Source: Streptomyces sp. NBC_00370
Lineage (GTDB): Bacteria; Actinomycetota; Actinomycetes; Streptomycetales; Streptomycetaceae
Direction: 5' to 3'
Length of the DNA stretch: 64,000 nucleotides
NCBI RefSeq assembly: GCF_036084755.1
Contig: NZ_CP107968.1
Location: 7,696,001 to 7,760,000, forward strand
Both the position numbers and the translations under genes were made by a program. Under the pieces are notes generated by a model. It did no database searches and was not told where the DNA came from. It saw nothing but the letters and a program-made list of their open reading frames with translations. Positions 63,801-64,000 of the stretch are shown here, piece after piece (position 1 is the stretch's first letter; every line of letters starts with the position of its first letter).

Positions 63801-64000
63801 CCGGTGGCGGAGGTGGAGGGTCGGCTGGAGTCGTGGTCGGGTCGGGTGTCGGTGGCTGCGGTGAACGGGCCGCGTTCGGTGGTGGTTTCGGGTGAGCCCG
63901 AGGCTTTGGACGGGCTGTCGGTCGAGTTGACGGGCGAAGAGGTCCGGGTGCGTCGGGTGGCGGTGGATTACGCGTCGCATTCGGCGCAGGTGGAGGATCT
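51810..64000 (+). CDS. Type I modular polyketide synthase, NysI/AmphI-like, 3' end beyond window
   Basis: Cytoplasmic assembly-line PKS, open for 4063 codons to the window end. A coiled-coil docking segment (MDNEQKLRDYLKLATADLRR) precedes module A: KS (about 51.9-53.15 kb, Cys195 in DTACSSS), AT (53.5-54.45, GHSIGE, HAFH: malonyl), DH (54.6-55.4, HAVRGTTLLPG), KR (56.0-56.6, LDD present: B-type) and ACP (56.9-57.1, GFDSLTAVEL). Module B: KS (57.15-58.4, Cys1949), AT (58.7-59.7, HAFH: malonyl), KR (60.7-61.2, no LDD, Trp in GVWGSGHQSAY: A-type) and ACP (61.5-61.7). Module C: KS (61.8-63.05, Cys3497) and AT (63.4 on, GHSQGE, YASH: methylmalonyl). DH is absent from module B. This order equals nystatin/amphotericin modules 9-11. 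KS-A has KSNISHTQ where KSNIGHTQ is usual. ATG at 51810 follows GAGTTGAG. Confidence 0.96.
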   Translation, partial: MDNEQKLRDYLKLATADLRRTRQRVSELETSAREPIAIVGMTCRYPGGVSSPEDLWRMVEAGENGITEFPADRGWDAEALASSSTTSGGFLHDAPDFDADFFGISPREAVAMDPQQRVVLESAWEAFERAGIDPTSVKGSQTGVFMGAMAQDYRVGPADGAEGFQLTGNTGSVLSGRISYSFGTVGPAVTVDTACSSSLVAIHLAAQALRAGECTLALAGGVTVMSSPGTFVEFSRQGGLSADGRCRSFGDSADGTGWAEGVGIVVLERLSDARRNGHEILAVVRGSAVNQDGASNGLTAPNGPSQQEVIQQALINSRLSADEIDVVEAHGTGTTLGDPVEAQALLATYGRDRDASRPLLLGSVKSNISHTQAAAGVAGVIKMVMAMRHGVLPRTLLADEPSSHVDWTQGAVKVLDRNTAWPETGAPRRAAVSSFGISGTNAHTIVEQAPEPEAADTGAADTDATGSTHTEPTVEPGVVPVPLSGRTPEALRAQAAALLAALEAEPAPAPLVDTAFSLATTRAGFEHRAVILAADRAAALAGLTALTEDTPAADLVRGATQGDGKLAFLFTGQGSQRLGMGRELYGRFPVFAEALDAALGELDDRLDRPLRDVLWGEDAEALDRTEYAQPALFAVEVALARLVESWGIKPDYLTGHSIGEITAAHVAGVLSLGDAATLVAARGRLMQALPAGGAMVAVQATEDEVAPLLAGHEDQVSLAAVNGPAALVLSGDEQTVGEIAARLEAEGRKTKRLRVSHAFHSPLMEPMLAEFRAVVEGLSLQAPLTPFVSNVTGEPATVAQVTSADYWVDHVRRAVRYADGVDWLLGHGVTTFLELGPDGVLSAMTEDGIEAAAADGATALPVLRAGRPETHTVTTALAGLHVRGVAVRWDDYFEGTGARRADLPTYAFQRRRYWPKGSQGHTADLRAAGLGAAHHPLLSAAVSLADSDGVLLTGRLSLQSHPWLADHAVRGTTLLPGTAFLELAVRAGDEVGCDRVEELTLGAPLILPEQGAVQVQLWIGNPDDSGRRTVNVYSRPEGSDEGAWTRHATGVLAVGEIGDERSVLDTDVWPPAGAEPVAIEGLYPQLADEGFEYGPVFRGLRAVWRRDDEVYAEVVLPEGGEAEADAFGLHPALLDAALHAAAFAQLGTESQGGLPFSWEGVSLHATGASALRVRLTPAAEDAVSLAVADTSGRPVVSVEALVLRPVAAQQFGAVALVGRDALFGLDWIPVRTGTTDPGRVALVGTDVFGLADDLAAAGTAVTHPDLPSLAAADSPVPDVVLTAVTGGMTDNAADSAHTLAADALATAQAWLADERFAGARLVFVTRGAVGGRDVAAASVWGLIRSAQTEHPGRFGLVDLDPETPAALPRRALGVDEPQLVVRGGEVRAGRLVRRRTAGGTGVGPEWSAGGSVLITGGTGGLGAVLARHLVVEHGVRQLLLVSRRGQEAEGAAELVAELGVHGAEVAVEACDVADREALAALLSAHSVSAVVHTAGVLDDGVVGSLTPERLDTVLRPKADAAWNLHELTRDLDLSAFVVFSSVAGLFGSAGQANYAAGNAFLDALVESRRAECLPGVSLAWGPWDSTGGMTGGVTEDDLRRMARSGMPPLSVEQGVALFDAALATGEAAVAPVRLDLAVLRSQGEVPQLLRSLIRTRSRRAAVAGSATANDLVQRLNRLEETDRHDMLLDLVRGQVALVLGHASGEDIDAERAFRDLGFDSLTAVELRNRLNTATGLRLPATLVFDYPTVRSLATYILDELLGADAAAPATTRTAAVGDDPIVIVGMSCRYPGGVTSPEDLWQLVTEGGDAVSGFPVNRGWDVESLYHPDPDHAGTAYTRSGGFLYDAGEFDPEFFGMSPREALATDSQQRLLLEASWEAVERAGVDPRSLRGSATGVFAGVMYSDYSAVLAGPEFEGFRGGGSSASLASGRVSYTLGLEGPAVTVDTACSSSLVAMHWAIQALRSGECSLALAGGVTVMSTPSVFVEFSRQGGLSPDGRCKAFSDSADGVGWSEGVGMLVLERQSDALRNGHQVLAVVRGSAVNQDGASNGLTAPNGPSQQRVIRQALASGGLVPDEVDAVEAHGTGTTLGDPIEAQALLATYGRDRDPERPLLLGSVKSNIGHTQAAAGVAGIIKMIMAMRHGSLPRTLHVDAPSSHVDWTEGAVELLTEQTAWPQGDRPRRAAVSSFGISGTNVHTIIEQPAPAPAAAPAAGTPAGTAAPAVVPWLISGRTRDALRGQAARLLSYVRARPELTLLDGAFSLATTRSQFDRRAAVVAGDRDSLLRALTALATGRTDAGVVEGEAARRGKTALLFTGQGSQRPAMGRELYECFPAFAEALDTVLAELDPLLDRPLRDVLFAAEGTAEAALLDETGWTQPALFAVEVALFRLVRSWGVKPDFVAGHSIGEIAAAHVAGVLSLPDACALVAARGKLMQALPAGGAMVAVRATEDEIVPLLTDGVSVAAVNGPTSVVISGDEDAILEIADSFASQGRKTKRLRVSHAFHSPRMAAMLDAFREVAAGLTFTAPDIPLISNLTGRQVTDEQVCSPDYWVAQVREAVRFADCVRTLRDAGVTTFVEVGPDAPLTAMAQDTLGDEYDAELVPLLRADRAEETAVTTALARLQVHGVGVDWPAWFAGSGARRVDLPTYAFQHEFYWPQTPALGAPATTELADPGDQRLWAAVERGDADELATILGLGDQEHTTLGSLLPALTSWRRGKQEKTLLDSQRYRVEWTAPRKPGAPVLDGTWLVVSAEESEGTDDTLCDDLAGALSAHGARVRRVVLDASCADRAVLAARLQATEDFDSTANLLSVLPVDERPSAAYPPLTNGLALTVALVQALGDTGSAGRLWTATRGAVSTGPADPVTRPVQAAAWGLGRVAALEHPQSWGGLIDLPGTLDQQAGQRLAGILATKDTPDGEDQVALRASGVLGRRLARHTVEELPTAAEFTAHGTVLVTGGTGGLGAEVGRWLARSGAEHLILTSRRGPDAPGAAELRAELEELGAAVSVVACDVADRDALAAVLDGVPSDLPLTGVVHTAGVGHFGPLDQLGLPDFAELTSAKLAGAAHLDALLGDRELDLFVLFGSIAGVWGSGHQSAYGAANAYLDALAEDRRARGLTATSVAWGPWAEAGMATDETVSDSLRRQGLGLLDPGPAMTELRRAVVQRDVTVTLADVDWDRYAPVFTSGRPSALLAGLPEVRALTSAAGRETGPDASEFVTRVRALAEPEQDRLLAGLVRDEAAAVLGHTSADAVPESRAFRDIGFDSLTAVELRKRLSTVTGLTLPSTMVFDYPTPLELARYLRSEILGAVLEVAGPVATLAADDEPIAIIGMSCRFPGGAGSPEQLWDLVTNGADAVSEFPVNRGWDTQGLFDPDPDRPGKTYSTQGGFLHEADEFDPTFFGISPREALVMDPQQRLLLETTWESFERAGINPAAVRGSLTGTFIGSSYQDYGMGAGDGAEGHMVTGSSPSVLSGRISYVFGLEGPAVTVDTACSSSLVALHLACQSLRNGESTLAVAGGATVMTTPAPFVAFSRQRALAQDGRCKAFSDDADGMTLAEGVGILLVERLSDARRNGHPVLAVVRGSAINQDGASNGLTAPNGPSQQRVMRQALANARLNPGDIDALEAHGTGTPLGDPIEAQALFATYGKDRDPERALLLGSVKSNIGHTQSAAGVAGVIKMVMALRNGVLPRTLHAELPSSHVDWSSGAVRLLSEAVEWPETGRPRRAAVSSFGISGTNAHTLLEQAPAEDVTEPPEPTDEPVPVAGGVVPWLLTGRTASAVREQAGRLLSYVESPGAAASPLDVGYSLVASRSVFEHRAVVVPAEDADPLDALRAVENDGPSSVVARGVADVEGKTVFVFPGQGSQWVGMGARLLDESPVFAERIAECAAALAEFTDWSLVDVLRGGVGAPSLERVDVVQPASFSVMVSLAALWRSHGVEPAAVVGHSQGEIAAAVVSGALSLQDGARVVALRSQAIGRRLAGRGGMMSVALPVAEVEGRLESWSGRVSVAAVNGPRSVVVSGEPEALDGLSVELTGEEVRVRRVAVDYASHSAQVED

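Noticed and set aside
1..64000. CRISPR arrays, tRNA or rRNA genes, transposases and attachment sites
   Set aside because: No regularly spaced repeats, cloverleaf sequences, rRNA segments or transposase motifs were recognised by eye.

Overview
The window is about 70% G+C chromosomal DNA from a Streptomyces or a close relative. Genes are dense, codons end mostly in G or C, and regulators, secreted proteins, a 2-methylisoborneol operon and a polyene-type polyketide synthase are all typical of that group. No rRNA, tRNA, insertion sequence or CRISPR array was seen.

Layout. 1-3.1 kb: a truncated MFS exporter behind a MarR regulator with a palindromic operator, then a second MFS exporter. 3.1-5.3 kb: an iron-box-like site and a secreted X-Pro dipeptidyl-peptidase. 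5.3-15.5 kb: a sugar-utilisation operon on the minus strand (lipoprotein binding protein, two permeases, GH38 alpha-mannosidase, GH2 beta-galactosidase) next to its LacI regulator, with a 36-base near-palindromic operator. 15.6-21.0 kb: DUF1345 and DUF3626 proteins, a decayed PIG-L/LmbE deacetylase, an NmrA/TetR divergent pair, a haloacetate-dehalogenase-like hydrolase and cobF. 21.1-24.7 kb: the 2-methylisoborneol operon, in which an EshA family 2B encapsulin shell gene precedes the terpene cyclase and the GPP C-methyltransferase. 24.9-29.5 kb: a hydrolase, an MFS/DeoR pair and a solitary cytochrome b. 29.5-32.3 kb: a cobalamin riboswitch and metE. 32.4-46.7 kb: a mixture of a Tat phosphoesterase, STAS and SpoIIE-type signalling proteins, regulators, an SDR lacking its catalytic Tyr, CsbD, a small membrane protein, FUSC, PPK2, a lamin-tail protein and phospholipase C. 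46.7-64.0 kb: the edge of a polyene macrolide cluster.

The polyene edge holds two ABC half-exporters facing a GDP-mannose 4,6-dehydratase, followed by a modular PKS that runs off the window. The first modules read KS-AT(malonyl)-DH-KR-ACP, KS-AT(malonyl)-KR-ACP and KS-AT(methylmalonyl). This matches modules 9-11 of NysI/AmphI-type proteins: the last polyene double bond, the hydroxyl that carries mycosamine, and the methyl branch that is later oxidised to a carboxyl. Two sites resembling the PAS-LuxR (PimM-type) operator flank the dehydratase gene.

The three multi-gene systems worth most attention are the encapsulin-linked 2-methylisoborneol operon, the polyene cluster edge with its operators and intervening terminator, and the LacI-controlled mannosidase/galactosidase operon. 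All functional calls come from reading motifs and gene order; no database search was run.
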